Shown: positions 33,685-43,325 of the stretch, in pieces | Numbering within the stretch: position 1 is the first letter of the stretch | Layout of the letters: each line of letters begins with the position of its first letter | Source of the DNA: JAOTZA01 sp965224065 | Lineage (GTDB): Bacteria > Acidobacteriota > Thermoanaerobaculia > Multivoradales > JAHEKO01 | Assembly: GCA_965224065.1 (NCBI GenBank) | Contig: CBDCYF010000005.1 | Location: 2,418,001 to 2,482,000, forward strand | Reading direction: 5' to 3' | Length of the DNA: 64,000 nucleotides | The notes under the pieces: generated by a model | What the model was told of the DNA's origin: nothing | Seen by the model: only the letters and a program-made list of their open reading frames with translations | Database searches by the model: none | Translations under genes and position numbers: made by a program

Positions 33685-36600
33685 CTACGAGCGGGAAGTC
33701 GATGGCGCCGATGACGACGCCGAAGAGGCCGGCCGGTAACGGCGTCTGAGCCTCAGCCCGCCTCGCTCGCGGGTTACCGAGAAGAGCTCGTCGAGCGCCG
33801 TTCGATACGGGCTGCCGGCGGCGTCTTGCTCGTTGATTCGCTCGACGTCGATCGAGCGAACCGGCGCGAACTGGCGGGTGAGCGGGTTCTTGAGAAACCC
33901 AAGATACTCCGCGAGGTGTGGATGGTCCGGCGCCACGCCGATCTCGAGCTCGCCGCCGCCGCGCTTCGAAACGACCACCAGCCGCGAGCCATGAAACACC
34001 AAGTGGGTCGACGGCCGTCGCGCCGGGAACCGGCCCCGCAATGCCTCCACACCCAGACCGGACGGCGAGGCCGGGTCCACCGCGCTCATCCAAAAGATCG
34101 GGTCCTCGGGCAGACCGTCCTTGAGCTGGCGGAACGCCGAGCGGGACGCAAACTGTGGGCCCGGGAGGCCGTCGAAAAAGTGCCCGGCGAGCACCTCGCC
34201 CGAAAGCTCCATGATGCGGAGCGTGCGGAACAACCGCGACCAGCTCATCACCGGCAGCTCGCGCGCCAGCAGCTCCCGAAACACCACGCCGTAGCGGTCC
34301 AGCACCAATCGCACCCGCTCGCGGTTGAGCTCTTCGCGGTCGATCGCATCGAGATCTCGGTCGAAGCTCTCGGCGTCGCCGGAAGCGAGAAACCAATCCC
34401 CGACAAACGGCCGGCTGGACCGCCAGCGATCGAACCGGGCGCGGCCTCCGCGCCCGAGCCGGCGCGGAGCCGGCCGGGGATCCGTTTCGACCGGTCGGAT
34501 CTCAACCGGCTCGAAGCGGTTGAGAAGCCCTCGCCTGAGGACCTGGTACCCGGTGTTGGAGACCTCGCCTCGCCACACGCCCGCCCACAGCCGCCGCGCG
34601 AGCTCCGCCGATCCGAGGCCCGTGTGCTCCAGCAAGTCCTCGAAGCCAAAACGTCCTCGGGGCTCGGGAAACAGCTCCGGCAGGCTGCCGGTCTCCTCGG
34701 AGTCCGGGTCTTCGCGCAGCAGACTGGCGTCTTCCGGAAACACAAACGTCGTCTTCTCTTTGCCGCAGCCAGCCCAGCCCAGATCCGTCTCCTGGAGCAG
34801 GCTGTCGAGCCACGCCGGGTAATAGGGGTCGAGCCGGGCCGGGAGCAAATCGGTCTCCCACAGACGCGCCGGTGCCGGATAGCCAAAAAGGCGCTCGAAA
34901 GCTTGCTGCAAGCCCTCGACGCCATCCTGCCGCACGGCGAGCCCCTGATGAAGCGCAAAAAAGAGCGGCAGCTTCTCAAGCGACAACGCCCGAAACTCCG
35001 GGCGCGAGCGGGCCCGGAGAAGCCGCAAAAGTCGTTCGACGTTTTCCGTGTCGCAGACCTCGTGCGGCGCGTCGGCTTGCGAGTTTTCCGGCTCGCGGAA
35101 GCGGTCGACGACCAGAACCCGCTCCTCGGTCAGCCGGGCGAGGACATGGGCCGCGGCCTGTGGCTCGAGCCCAAAGACACGCTCCAGCTCTTCGGCCGGA
35201 AAGGGACCGCAAAACCGAGCCCACTCGGAAACCAGAAGAGCGAGATCTTCCTCTCGCGAACGGCTCGGGGGTTCGACCGCCGCTATCGCGCGCTCGATCT
35301 CTGCCAACGGGGTGCGCGGGTCGGCGGGCGGTCCTGTCGAATCCGTCGAGTCGTTCGAGTCCGTCGGATCGAGAGACAAGATCCGCGCTTCCTCGAGATC
35401 GAGCCCCAGCGCCCGCAAGAGCCGGGGGAGTGTCTCGAGGGCGCACACGCCCCGCGGCGCGCCATGGCCCGACGCTTCTTTGTCACCTGGAAGCTCGAGC
35501 CGGACGATCCGGCGGGAGGCTTCACCCAACAGCTCGCCGAGCGCGCCATCGCGTGCCGTCGTCGACTCTTCCCCCACCGCCATCGCCGCCATCGCCGCCA
35601 GCAAGGCTCGCCACTCCCCGTCCGGCAGCCAGATTCGCTCCTGGGCCCAGTCGACGAGCTCATCCGCCGACCGGGGCGCGTAGCCCGGCCAGAGCCGCTT
35701 GAGCTTGGCCTCGAACTCGTCGAGGATCTCGGCCGGGATCCGGGGCCGCAGCTCGGACGAGAAGACCAATTCCTCGAGCAGGTCCCCTCGCACCGCGCTC
35801 CGGCCTGCATCCGAGACATCATCCTCGTACATCAGCCGGTTGGTCTGCTTCCAGACCAGATTGCCGGCAAAGGGTGTGGGGGTCGTCGTGGAGGTCTCGT
35901 CGAGAACGATCTCTCCGGCTTCGACCTCGTTCAGCACCGTGCGCAGGCTGTCCAGGTCGAAACCGTCGCGAAGACAGCTTCGCCAGGTCTCGACCACTAC
36001 CGGGAAGTCCTCATAGCGGGCGACGGTCTCGTAGAGTTTTTTGGCACGTTCGCGCTGTAGCCACAGCGGCACCCGCCGACGGAGGTCGGAGCGTGGCAGG
36101 AGCAACGCCCGGCCGGCGTTCTCGCGGAAGTTGGCGCCAAACAGACCGGTCGACTCGAGCCGCCGGCGGAGCAATGCTTCCAGGTTGTCCGGGCGAACCA
36201 GCTCGAAGAGCTCGGTGGCGTCGAAATCGCTCGGGACGGTCACGATGACGCAATCGTTCTCGCTGTCGGCCTCCAGCGGGTAGGCGTGGCGCTCTTCCCA
36301 CGCCTCGGCGAGCGCCGTCACCCATGGCCGGTTGACGCGGCCGCCCCAGAAGGTGTGGAGGATGACGTGCTGCCGGCCCGGCTCGACCCGCTCGTCGTGA
36401 ACCCTCTCGACCAGAATTCGCCGACGGTGCGGAAGGCCGGCGCCGGCCTGGGCGCGCTGGGTCTCGAGCAGGGCGACCAAGGCGGCCGCCGCGGCGGGCT
36501 CGAGACAATGGTGATCGACGAGCGCGCGGGCAAGCTGCTCTCCCCCCGCTCGCCGATCCAGGATCTCGTCCGCCGTCTCCAAAAACCGTCCGATTCTCTC

Positions 36601-38403
36601 GGAGAGATGAAAGCTCCGGTTGCGCGCCTCGGCGCGCCAGAACGGGGCCATGGCCGCGCCGCCATAGGCCGGCACGACCAGCACGTCATTGTGGGTGATC
36701 TTGCGGATTCTCCAGGTCTGCGTCCCCAGGCTGAAGGTGTCGCCGATCGAACGCTCCCAGACAAACTCTTCGTCCAGCTCGCCGAGCTTGGCGCGGCCGT
36801 CCTCGAGCCGGAGCTGAAAATACCCGCGATCCGGTATCGTGCCGCCACCCATGTACACGCGGTGGGCGGCGCCTCGGCGGCCACGCACCGTGCCGTCGAT
36901 CCGGTCGATCGAGATCTGGGGCTGGAGCTCGCGGATGCGGCTGTCGGCGTAGCGCCCCGCGAGCATCTCGACCACCAGATCGAACTGCCGTCTCGGCAGG
37001 CGATGGTAGGGATCGCTCGACCGGATCTGCTCGAAAAGCTCATCAAGCCGCCATGCCTCGGTGGCCACGGCCGACAGGATCACCTGCGCCAGCACGTCGA
37101 GCGGGGCCCGCACCGGCTCCACCTCTTCCAGATCGTTCTCGAGCACGCAACGCGCCATCACCGCCGCGTCCAGAAAATCGCGCTCAAAGAACGGATACAA
37201 CCGCGCCCGGCTCTTCTCGCCCACGCCGTGACCCGAGCGCCCGATACGCTGGATGGTGGCGGTAACGGTCGGGGGGGTCGCCAGCAGCAGCACCTCGTCG
37301 AGCGAGCCGATGTCGATCCCCAGCTCGAGCGAGCTGGTGGCGACGATGGCCGAGAGCCGGCCATCCTTCAAACGTTGCTCGACGACCGAGCGGATCTCCC
37401 GCGACAGCGAGCCGTGGTGGGAATAGGCGACTTCGGCGGTCTCGCCTTCGTTGATCAGGCGTGTCAGCTTTTCGGTCGCGCGCCGGCTGTTGGCAAAGAT
37501 CAGGGTCGAGCGGTTGCCGGCGATGGCGTCCTTGAACGCACGGACCAGCGCGTCCCATTGGGTCTCCTCGTCGGAGCTCGACGCCTTCCCTGCGTCCTCG
37601 CCGGGCTCGAGGCTTCCGTCGGCCTTGCCGGGAGGCGGCGACGGGGCGACGACACGGATCTCATAGCTCTTGCGCTCGTCCGTCCGGACGATCCGGACCG
37701 GCCGCGGGCGGTGTTCGATCGAGCCGGCCAGCTCGCGGGTCTCGTAGCCGCCCACAAAGCGGGCAACCCGTTCGGCGGGCCGGACGGTAGCCGACAGCGC
37801 CAGACGCTGAAATTCTCCGGCGAGCGGCACCAGCCGCTCCACCGCCGTCGCCAGGTGGGTGCCGCGCTTGCTGCCCGCGACCGCGTGGATCTCGTCCAGG
37901 ATCACCGTCCGCAGGTTTCCGAGGATCGAGCGGCCGCCGCGTGAGGTCAGCAAAATGTTGAGGCTCTCGGGGGTCGTGATCAGGATCTCGGGGGGCCGGC
38001 GGATCATTCGCTGCCGCTCGCGGCTCGGGGTGTCCCCGCTGCGGGTCACGACGCGCACCTCGGGCACCGGAGCCCCGGCCTCGGCAAAGGCCGATTCGAG
38101 CTCGGCCAGCGGACCGAGCAGGTTTCTCTGGACGTCGTTGTTGAGCGCCTTCAGGGGCGAGACATAGAGCACCCGCAGCCGCCCCGTCTCCCAGGCGCCG
38201 GTCAGCAGCCGGTCGAGTGCCCACAAAAAGGCGGTGAGCGTCTTGCCGCTCCCGGTCGGCGCGGTGACCAGCACGTGATGCCTCTGGGCGATCTCGGGCC
38301 AGGCCCGGTGCTGGATCTCGGTCGGCTCGCCGAGCCGCGAACGGAACCAGCTCTCGATGACGGGATGGAAAAGTGCGAGCGATTCCGCCTCGGCGACGGG
38401 CAT
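33685..38403 (-). CDS. lhr: Lhr-type DEAD/DEAH helicase
   Basis: 1572 residues. RecA-like helicase core: Walker A VTAPTGSGKTLTAF (residues about 46-59), LYVSPLKALNND, ITTPESLNILLTS, DEIH box VILDEIHAVAGSKRGTHL, LALSATVRP, then IVATSSLELGIDIGSLD and IGRSGHGVG in the second lobe. The winged-helix, beta-barrel and long Lhr C-terminal domain follow, giving full-length Lhr (about 1500 residues) rather than the shorter Lhr-core. Lhr is an ATP-dependent 3'-5' translocase with a preference for RNA:DNA hybrids and is linked to repair. An aspartate/serine/threonine-rich linker (near residue 1015) is encoded by 9-base repeats at about 35337-35375. It is 66 bases after the kinase-fusion gene. Confidence 0.93.
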   Translation of the reverse strand: MPVAEAESLALFHPVIESWFRSRLGEPTEIQHRAWPEIAQRHHVLVTAPTGSGKTLTAFLWALDRLLTGAWETGRLRVLYVSPLKALNNDVQRNLLGPLAELESAFAEAGAPVPEVRVVTRSGDTPSRERQRMIRRPPEILITTPESLNILLTSRGGRSILGNLRTVILDEIHAVAGSKRGTHLATAVERLVPLAGEFQRLALSATVRPAERVARFVGGYETRELAGSIEHRPRPVRIVRTDERKSYEIRVVAPSPPPGKADGSLEPGEDAGKASSSDEETQWDALVRAFKDAIAGNRSTLIFANSRRATEKLTRLINEGETAEVAYSHHGSLSREIRSVVEQRLKDGRLSAIVATSSLELGIDIGSLDEVLLLATPPTVTATIQRIGRSGHGVGEKSRARLYPFFERDFLDAAVMARCVLENDLEEVEPVRAPLDVLAQVILSAVATEAWRLDELFEQIRSSDPYHRLPRRQFDLVVEMLAGRYADSRIRELQPQISIDRIDGTVRGRRGAAHRVYMGGGTIPDRGYFQLRLEDGRAKLGELDEEFVWERSIGDTFSLGTQTWRIRKITHNDVLVVPAYGGAAMAPFWRAEARNRSFHLSERIGRFLETADEILDRRAGGEQLARALVDHHCLEPAAAAALVALLETQRAQAGAGLPHRRRILVERVHDERVEPGRQHVILHTFWGGRVNRPWVTALAEAWEERHAYPLEADSENDCVIVTVPSDFDATELFELVRPDNLEALLRRRLESTGLFGANFRENAGRALLLPRSDLRRRVPLWLQRERAKKLYETVARYEDFPVVVETWRSCLRDGFDLDSLRTVLNEVEAGEIVLDETSTTTPTPFAGNLVWKQTNRLMYEDDVSDAGRSAVRGDLLEELVFSSELRPRIPAEILDEFEAKLKRLWPGYAPRSADELVDWAQERIWLPDGEWRALLAAMAAMAVGEESTTARDGALGELLGEASRRIVRLELPGDKEASGHGAPRGVCALETLPRLLRALGLDLEEARILSLDPTDSNDSTDSTGPPADPRTPLAEIERAIAAVEPPSRSREEDLALLVSEWARFCGPFPAEELERVFGLEPQAAAHVLARLTEERVLVVDRFREPENSQADAPHEVCDTENVERLLRLLRARSRPEFRALSLEKLPLFFALHQGLAVRQDGVEGLQQAFERLFGYPAPARLWETDLLPARLDPYYPAWLDSLLQETDLGWAGCGKEKTTFVFPEDASLLREDPDSEETGSLPELFPEPRGRFGFEDLLEHTGLGSAELARRLWAGVWRGEVSNTGYQVLRRGLLNRFEPVEIRPVETDPRPAPRRLGRGGRARFDRWRSSRPFVGDWFLASGDAESFDRDLDAIDREELNRERVRLVLDRYGVVFRELLARELPVMSWSRLFRTLRIMELSGEVLAGHFFDGLPGPQFASRSAFRQLKDGLPEDPIFWMSAVDPASPSGLGVEALRGRFPARRPSTHLVFHGSRLVVVSKRGGGELEIGVAPDHPHLAEYLGFLKNPLTRQFAPVRSIDVERINEQDAAGSPYRTALDELFSVTRERGGLRLRRRYRPASSASSSAPSTSRS

Positions 38404-38469
38404 CGGCTCAATGTATCGCAGACAGCAGTCGCCGGAGATCGGCGTCGTGCAGGATCCGCGGCTCTTTTC

Positions 38470-40662
38470 TCATCCCCCGAGCCTCAAATAGACCGGCGAG
38501 GAGGCGGCCTCAACGCGGAGCCGGCCGGCGAGCGGCATGACCGAGCCGTCGCGACCGAGCGCCTCGGCTACCGGTCGCGGCAGGTCGACGTCGACGGGTC
38601 GCCCCACCGACCACACCGCAAGGATCTCCCCGCCGTCCCGGTGCCGGAAGCGATAGACACGGGCATCTTCGGGTGAGGGCAGCTCCCCGAGAAAGGTCGC
38701 CCCGGCGAGCTGCCGGCACAGCGTGGCAAAGGCCCAGAAGCTCGGGCGGCGACGCGCCACATCGTCCCGCGGGTCGATCAGCCCGTACCCGGTGGCAAAC
38801 ATCCGCCACCAGAAGACCCTCTCGGCGAGACCGGTCGCCAGTACCAGAAGATAGTAGCGGGCAAGATAGTCGGCCTGCGCCGACTCATCGACCGAGACCG
38901 TCTTGCCGGCCGGCGAGTGCGGACCCTCCCAGAGCGGCCAGTTGAACTCGGTCACCCACAGCCGGCCGCTGCAGTTTGCGCCGGTGTCGGCGATGGCCCG
39001 CATCAGGGCGGTCTTGCCCGCCGTGTCGAGCCCGAGCTGGGTGTTCTCGGGAGCCCCCCGTCGATCGACATAGAGCAGCGAGGAGACGATGTCGAAGCGC
39101 ACGCTGGGCCGACGCATGTTGAGCGGTGCCGCCAGCGCGTAGGGCTCGAAATCGATCACCGCCGGTCCGATCAGCTCGACGCCTGGGTAGCGACGCAGGA
39201 TGCCGGCCGCGGACTCGGCGAGGTCGAGATACTCGCGAGAGCTCCACACCCCCCACTTGCTGCGGTTGATCGCCTGACCGATCTGAAACGAGGACCCGAA
39301 GGGTGTAAATCTCTCGGCCAGCTCGTGGACGGCGGCCGTCCACCGCATCGGGTCACGAGCCAGCTCGCGGGTCTGCGGCAACGCAAAGGCGAGAGTCAGG
39401 CCGCGTGAGTGGAGCTCGCGCGCCAAGCGTTCTTCGGCGTCGTGGTCGTCGGCCCAGGGATGGAGTCGCAGAAGCACGTGCCGGGCACCCAGATCGTCGA
39501 TCGCCTCGAGCTGTTTTTCGAGCTCGGTGTGCGGACGCAGCGCCAACCCCATCTCGCCCCACCGCACCTCTTTCGAGCCCAGCTCGGCCGCGAGTTCACG
39601 ATAGCGCCGGCGGATCGACGGCACAGCCCGCGCCACCGCCCACGCCGCTTCCAGATGGGCGGGAAGATCCGACAGCCGGACCCAGGTCCGGGACAGCCGG
39701 CCGGCGTGCTGGTGCGGCTGGTCCGAGAGCTCATCCCAGACGATCCGGTCGCGGGACGAGGCCCCGGTCGGGGCTTCGGGAATATGAACGTGCGCGCGGC
39801 GCGGCTTGAGCCAGGCGGCCACGGCGGCAAACGGCCGGCGCACGGCGCGCTTGAGCCGGTTGCGCAACAAAAAGCTCCGCGCAAAAAGCGAGAGGAGGCG
39901 GCGGTCGACGGTCGAGAGTTTCCGAGCCCCGGACCAGTAGGCCTCGAGGAACGCGTGTTGATCGGCCGGGTCGAGAATCGGCAACCGGCACAAGTCCCGG
40001 ATCCGGCCCAGGACCCCCAACCGCTCTCCCAGCCGCGCCCGGTTGGGATCGACCAGACAGATCTCCGGCCGGCCTTCTGTGGCCTCCTCGCGTACCAAGA
40101 GGTTGCCGATCGACAGATCACGGTACCGGATCCCGGCATCGTGCATCCGGCGCGCCAGGGCCGCGACGGCGGCGAACAGCTCCCGCTTGTCGATCGCCGG
40201 GTAGGTCTCGCGCTCCCGCCCTTCCGCCAGGGCGCGAAAGTAGTAGCGGATCTCGAAAAATCCACGCAGCCGCTCGGTGACGAAAAACGACGGCCCCTCC
40301 GGGGTCTTGGACTCGACCCACGCGAGCGGCGATGGCGTCGGAACGCCGCTCGCGGCCAGGGCCCGGGCCACCCGCCAGCTTTTCGAGGCCTTGCTGCCGC
40401 CGAGCCTTTTCTTGAGCCGTGCCGCAACACCCTGGTTGCGGAACTGTTTGACCACCGCTTCCAGAGTCCCGCCGGCGTTCTCGATCGCGATCGAATAGAG
40501 ATAGTTGCGTCCCCAGTGCAGGGTCTCGGTCGACGAAGCCGGGTCGACGATACGGGCGACCACCCGCTCCAAGTCGAGCCCCACCAGCCGCCGGGCGATC
40601 TCGCCGCCGTAGTGGTCGAGATCGAACTCGACGGTCTCGCGCGAGCGATCCGCCGCTCCCAA
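38470..40662 (-). CDS. Fusion of LPS-kinase-like domain and glycoside-hydrolase-like TIM barrel
   Basis: 730 residues. The N-terminal 260 residues are kinase-like of the KdkA/InaA/RIO type: K72 in AVVKQFRNQG, the catalytic loop HDAGIRYRDLSIGNLLV (D182, N187) and ICLVDPNRAR (D205). A basic linker with a hydrophobic patch (265-300) leads to about 400 residues resembling a clan-A TIM-barrel glycosidase: GRLWVTEFNWPLWE gives a nucleophile-like E572, but the place of the usual NEP acid/base motif reads FQIGQAINRSKWG (461-466), lacking glutamate. The final 60 residues look like a beta-sandwich. The TTG at 40662 has GAGG six bases upstream. It probably acts on envelope glycolipid, directly after rng in the elongation gene cluster (inference). 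Confidence 0.7.
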   Translation of the reverse strand: MGAADRSRETVEFDLDHYGGEIARRLVGLDLERVVARIVDPASSTETLHWGRNYLYSIAIENAGGTLEAVVKQFRNQGVAARLKKRLGGSKASKSWRVARALAASGVPTPSPLAWVESKTPEGPSFFVTERLRGFFEIRYYFRALAEGRERETYPAIDKRELFAAVAALARRMHDAGIRYRDLSIGNLLVREEATEGRPEICLVDPNRARLGERLGVLGRIRDLCRLPILDPADQHAFLEAYWSGARKLSTVDRRLLSLFARSFLLRNRLKRAVRRPFAAVAAWLKPRRAHVHIPEAPTGASSRDRIVWDELSDQPHQHAGRLSRTWVRLSDLPAHLEAAWAVARAVPSIRRRYRELAAELGSKEVRWGEMGLALRPHTELEKQLEAIDDLGARHVLLRLHPWADDHDAEERLARELHSRGLTLAFALPQTRELARDPMRWTAAVHELAERFTPFGSSFQIGQAINRSKWGVWSSREYLDLAESAAGILRRYPGVELIGPAVIDFEPYALAAPLNMRRPSVRFDIVSSLLYVDRRGAPENTQLGLDTAGKTALMRAIADTGANCSGRLWVTEFNWPLWEGPHSPAGKTVSVDESAQADYLARYYLLVLATGLAERVFWWRMFATGYGLIDPRDDVARRRPSFWAFATLCRQLAGATFLGELPSPEDARVYRFRHRDGGEILAVWSVGRPVDVDLPRPVAEALGRDGSVMPLAGRLRVEAASSPVYLRLGG

Positions 40663-40663
40663 G

Positions 40664-42196
40664 TCAGACCTCTACGACTCGGTAGCGATCGTGCGGCAGG
40701 TCCGAGTCGGCTTCGATCTCCAACTGTTCACCCAGCACCTCGAACAGCTCCTCGCGAACTTCGTGCTGGTCGGACCGTAACGCCGCCTCGACCTCCGGAT
40801 GGACGCGAACCACCAGTTTGTGGTCTCCCAGACGGCCGGCGCGACTCAACACTTCGCGCCGCAGGTTGAGACAGATGGTCGCGATCGAAAGAACATAACC
40901 GCTGCCCCCGCACTCGGGACACGGCCGGGTCAGAATCCGGGCCAGATTCTCGCGGCTGCGCTTGCGGGTAATCTCGACCAAGCCAAAATCGGACAACCGC
41001 AGCGCCTGGTTTTTGGCGCGGTCCTTTTTGAGCTCGCGCTCGAACGCCTGCCACACCAGCTCGCGGTTGTCCGGCTCGCTCATGTCGATGAGATCGACCA
41101 CGATGATGCCGGAGAGATCGCGCAACCTGATCTGGCGGACGATCTCCTTGACCGCCTCGAGATTGGTCTTGACGACCGTTTCTTCCAGGTTGTCCTTGCC
41201 CACGAACCGGCCGGTGTTGACGTCGATCGCCACCAACGCCTCGGTCGGGTTGATCACGATGTAGCCTCCCGATCGCAGCCACACCTTGCTCTTGAGCGCC
41301 GCCTCGATCTCGCGCTCGACGCCCAGACGGGCGAACAACGCGCCCTCCTCTTCAAAGAGCCGGATGCGGTCTTCGAGGGCCGGAGCGATCTTGCGCGCCA
41401 GCAAGCTGACGCGCTCGTAGACCTCGGTTCCGTCGACCAGCAGCTCCGCGACGTCGTCGGTAAACCGATCGCGCACCGTGCGCAGGGCGAGGTCGTGGTC
41501 CTCGTGCACCAGCGCCGGCGCGCGGGCTCCTTGTGCCCGTTCGCGGATCTCCCCCCAGCGCCCTTCGAGAAACTCGAGATCCGCGGCGAAGTCTTCGGCG
41601 CTTCGCCCCTCACCCGCCGTACGCACAATCAGGCCGCCACCTTCCGGGACCAGCTCCTCGAGAACACCCCGGAGCCGGTCGCGCTCGTCGGGGTCCTGAA
41701 TGCGCCGAGAGATGCCCAGATTCTGAACCGTCGGAACAAAGACCGCATATCTGCCGGGGAGGGTGATCTCGGTGGTGATGCGCGCGCCCTTGTTGGGCAG
41801 CGGAGCCTTGACCACCTGGACGATCAGCTCTTCGCCTTCCTGGAGCATCTCCTCGATCTGTCGCGGTTCGACCACCGGAAAGTCCCGCGTCTGGGGGTCG
41901 GCCTCGGCCAGCTCGTCGAGGTCGGAGATCGTGTCGCGCACGTCGCTGACAAAGAGAAAGGCGTCACGCGCCAGACCGATGTCGACAAACGCCGCCTGCA
42001 TACCGGGGAGAATCCGCGAAACCTTGCCCTTGTAGACATTGCCGACGACACCGCGGCTCTTGCGCCGCTCCATGTTGATCTCGGTGAGCCGGCCGTCCTC
42101 GAGCACCGCCACCCGGGTCTGGTGGGGATCGCTCTCGAGCAGCAACCGCCGAACCACCGGCGCGGTCTCCTGTGTTGTCTCTTCAGCGGTTGACAT
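40664..42196 (-). CDS. rng: Ribonuclease E/G family endoribonuclease
   Basis: 510 residues, RNase G-sized without the long RNase E scaffold. The S1 domain (about residues 35-125) has GNVYKGKVSRILPGMQAAFVDIG. Catalytic-core markers are VAIDVNTGRFVG and IIVVDLIDMSEPDNRELV with the metal-binding aspartates, ITRKRSRENLA, and the zinc-link CPECGGSGYV. It cleaves single-stranded RNA in mRNA turnover and rRNA maturation. It overlaps the rodA stop by 14 bases and is followed by a gene starting one base after its stop, so it belongs to the mre-mrd operon, as in many Gram-negatives. Confidence 0.95.
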   Translation of the reverse strand: MSTAEETTQETAPVVRRLLLESDPHQTRVAVLEDGRLTEINMERRKSRGVVGNVYKGKVSRILPGMQAAFVDIGLARDAFLFVSDVRDTISDLDELAEADPQTRDFPVVEPRQIEEMLQEGEELIVQVVKAPLPNKGARITTEITLPGRYAVFVPTVQNLGISRRIQDPDERDRLRGVLEELVPEGGGLIVRTAGEGRSAEDFAADLEFLEGRWGEIRERAQGARAPALVHEDHDLALRTVRDRFTDDVAELLVDGTEVYERVSLLARKIAPALEDRIRLFEEEGALFARLGVEREIEAALKSKVWLRSGGYIVINPTEALVAIDVNTGRFVGKDNLEETVVKTNLEAVKEIVRQIRLRDLSGIIVVDLIDMSEPDNRELVWQAFERELKKDRAKNQALRLSDFGLVEITRKRSRENLARILTRPCPECGGSGYVLSIATICLNLRREVLSRAGRLGDHKLVVRVHPEVEAALRSDQHEVREELFEVLGEQLEIEADSDLPHDRYRVVEV

Positions 42197-43325
42197 AGCG
42201 ACGAAAGTCCACCCCCAGGATCAGCCCGGTAGCGGCGAAGTTGGCGAGCAAAAACGAGCCTCCATACGAGAGAAAGGGCAAGGGAATCCCGGTAATGGGC
42301 AACAGCCCGACCACCATCGCGGTGTTGTAGAGGACGTGAAAGGCAATTCCCGAAAGCAGACCCACGACCAGAAGAATGGCGGCGCGGTCGCGCGCGCGCA
42401 TCGCCACGGTGACGCCGTTCAGGACATAGGCGGAAAACAACGCCAACACGATCGCCACCCCGACAAACCCCCATTCCTCGGCCAGCACCGCAAAGATGAA
42501 GTCGGTGTGACGTGCCGGTAAAAAGCGCAACTGGCTCTGGGTGCCCTGCATGTACCCGCGGCCGGTGAACTGACCGGAGCCCACCGCGATCTTGCTCTGC
42601 CGGAGCTGGTAGCCGGCATCCAGCGGGTCGCTGTCCGGGGACAGAAACGTCTTCACCCGCTCGCGCTGGTAGTCCAGCATGGCGAAGTTCCAGACCCCGA
42701 CCGCGAGCACGACCAGGGCCAGCGCGCCGGCCACCAGAACCCGCCAGCGCACGCCGGAGATCAGGACCATCCCCAGCGCCATCGGGACAAACATGGCCGC
42801 GCCGCCCCAGTCGGGCTCCAGCGCCACGAGCAGCATCGGGACGGCGATGACCGAGCAAGCGACCAGAAGCTGACGGACGCTCAGATAGCGACGGTTGACC
42901 CCGGCCAGATAACGCGCCAGCAAAAGGACCGCGGCCAGCTTGGCGAAGTCCGACGGTTGGAACTGGGCGGCCCCGACCCTCAACCAACTGCGCGCGCCAC
43001 CGGCCTCGCTGCCGAGAAAGAGCACCGCCACCAGCGTCGCGAGCGAGACCAGGTAGATCGGCAGCGAGAACTTGGTCAACAGTTGGTGGTCGATCGAAAA
43101 GGCGATGACAAACACCGTCAGACCGATCGCGATCCTCAGGATCTGCCGCGGCAGATAGTCGACCGTCAACTCCGAGCTGGCGCTGTTGATGGTCGCCAAC
43201 CCGATCACCGTCAACGCCAGCGCCGCCCCCAGCACCGCCCAGCGAACACCCGCTAGGTAGCGCAGCAGCGACGCTTCTTCAGGACGCCCGGTTAGAAGCT
43301 CGATCGCCCTCGAAGTACTTCTCAT
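42183..43325 (-). CDS. rodA: RodA, SEDS peptidoglycan glycosyltransferase
   Basis: 380 residues with about ten membrane segments. SEDS signatures include GGARSWLRVGAAQFQPSDFAK, LVALEPDWGGAAMFVP, GSGQFTGRGYMQGTQSQLRF, and ITGIPLPFLSYGGSFLLANF near the end. RodA polymerises lipid II glycan strands for lateral wall growth together with PBP2. The ATG at 43325 lies inside the PBP2 gene (47-base overlap) and has AGAGG just upstream; longer frames have no support. It overlaps rng by 14 bases at its 3' end. Confidence 0.93.
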   Translation of the reverse strand: MRSTSRAIELLTGRPEEASLLRYLAGVRWAVLGAALALTVIGLATINSASSELTVDYLPRQILRIAIGLTVFVIAFSIDHQLLTKFSLPIYLVSLATLVAVLFLGSEAGGARSWLRVGAAQFQPSDFAKLAAVLLLARYLAGVNRRYLSVRQLLVACSVIAVPMLLVALEPDWGGAAMFVPMALGMVLISGVRWRVLVAGALALVVLAVGVWNFAMLDYQRERVKTFLSPDSDPLDAGYQLRQSKIAVGSGQFTGRGYMQGTQSQLRFLPARHTDFIFAVLAEEWGFVGVAIVLALFSAYVLNGVTVAMRARDRAAILLVVGLLSGIAFHVLYNTAMVVGLLPITGIPLPFLSYGGSFLLANFAATGLILGVDFRRYVNR

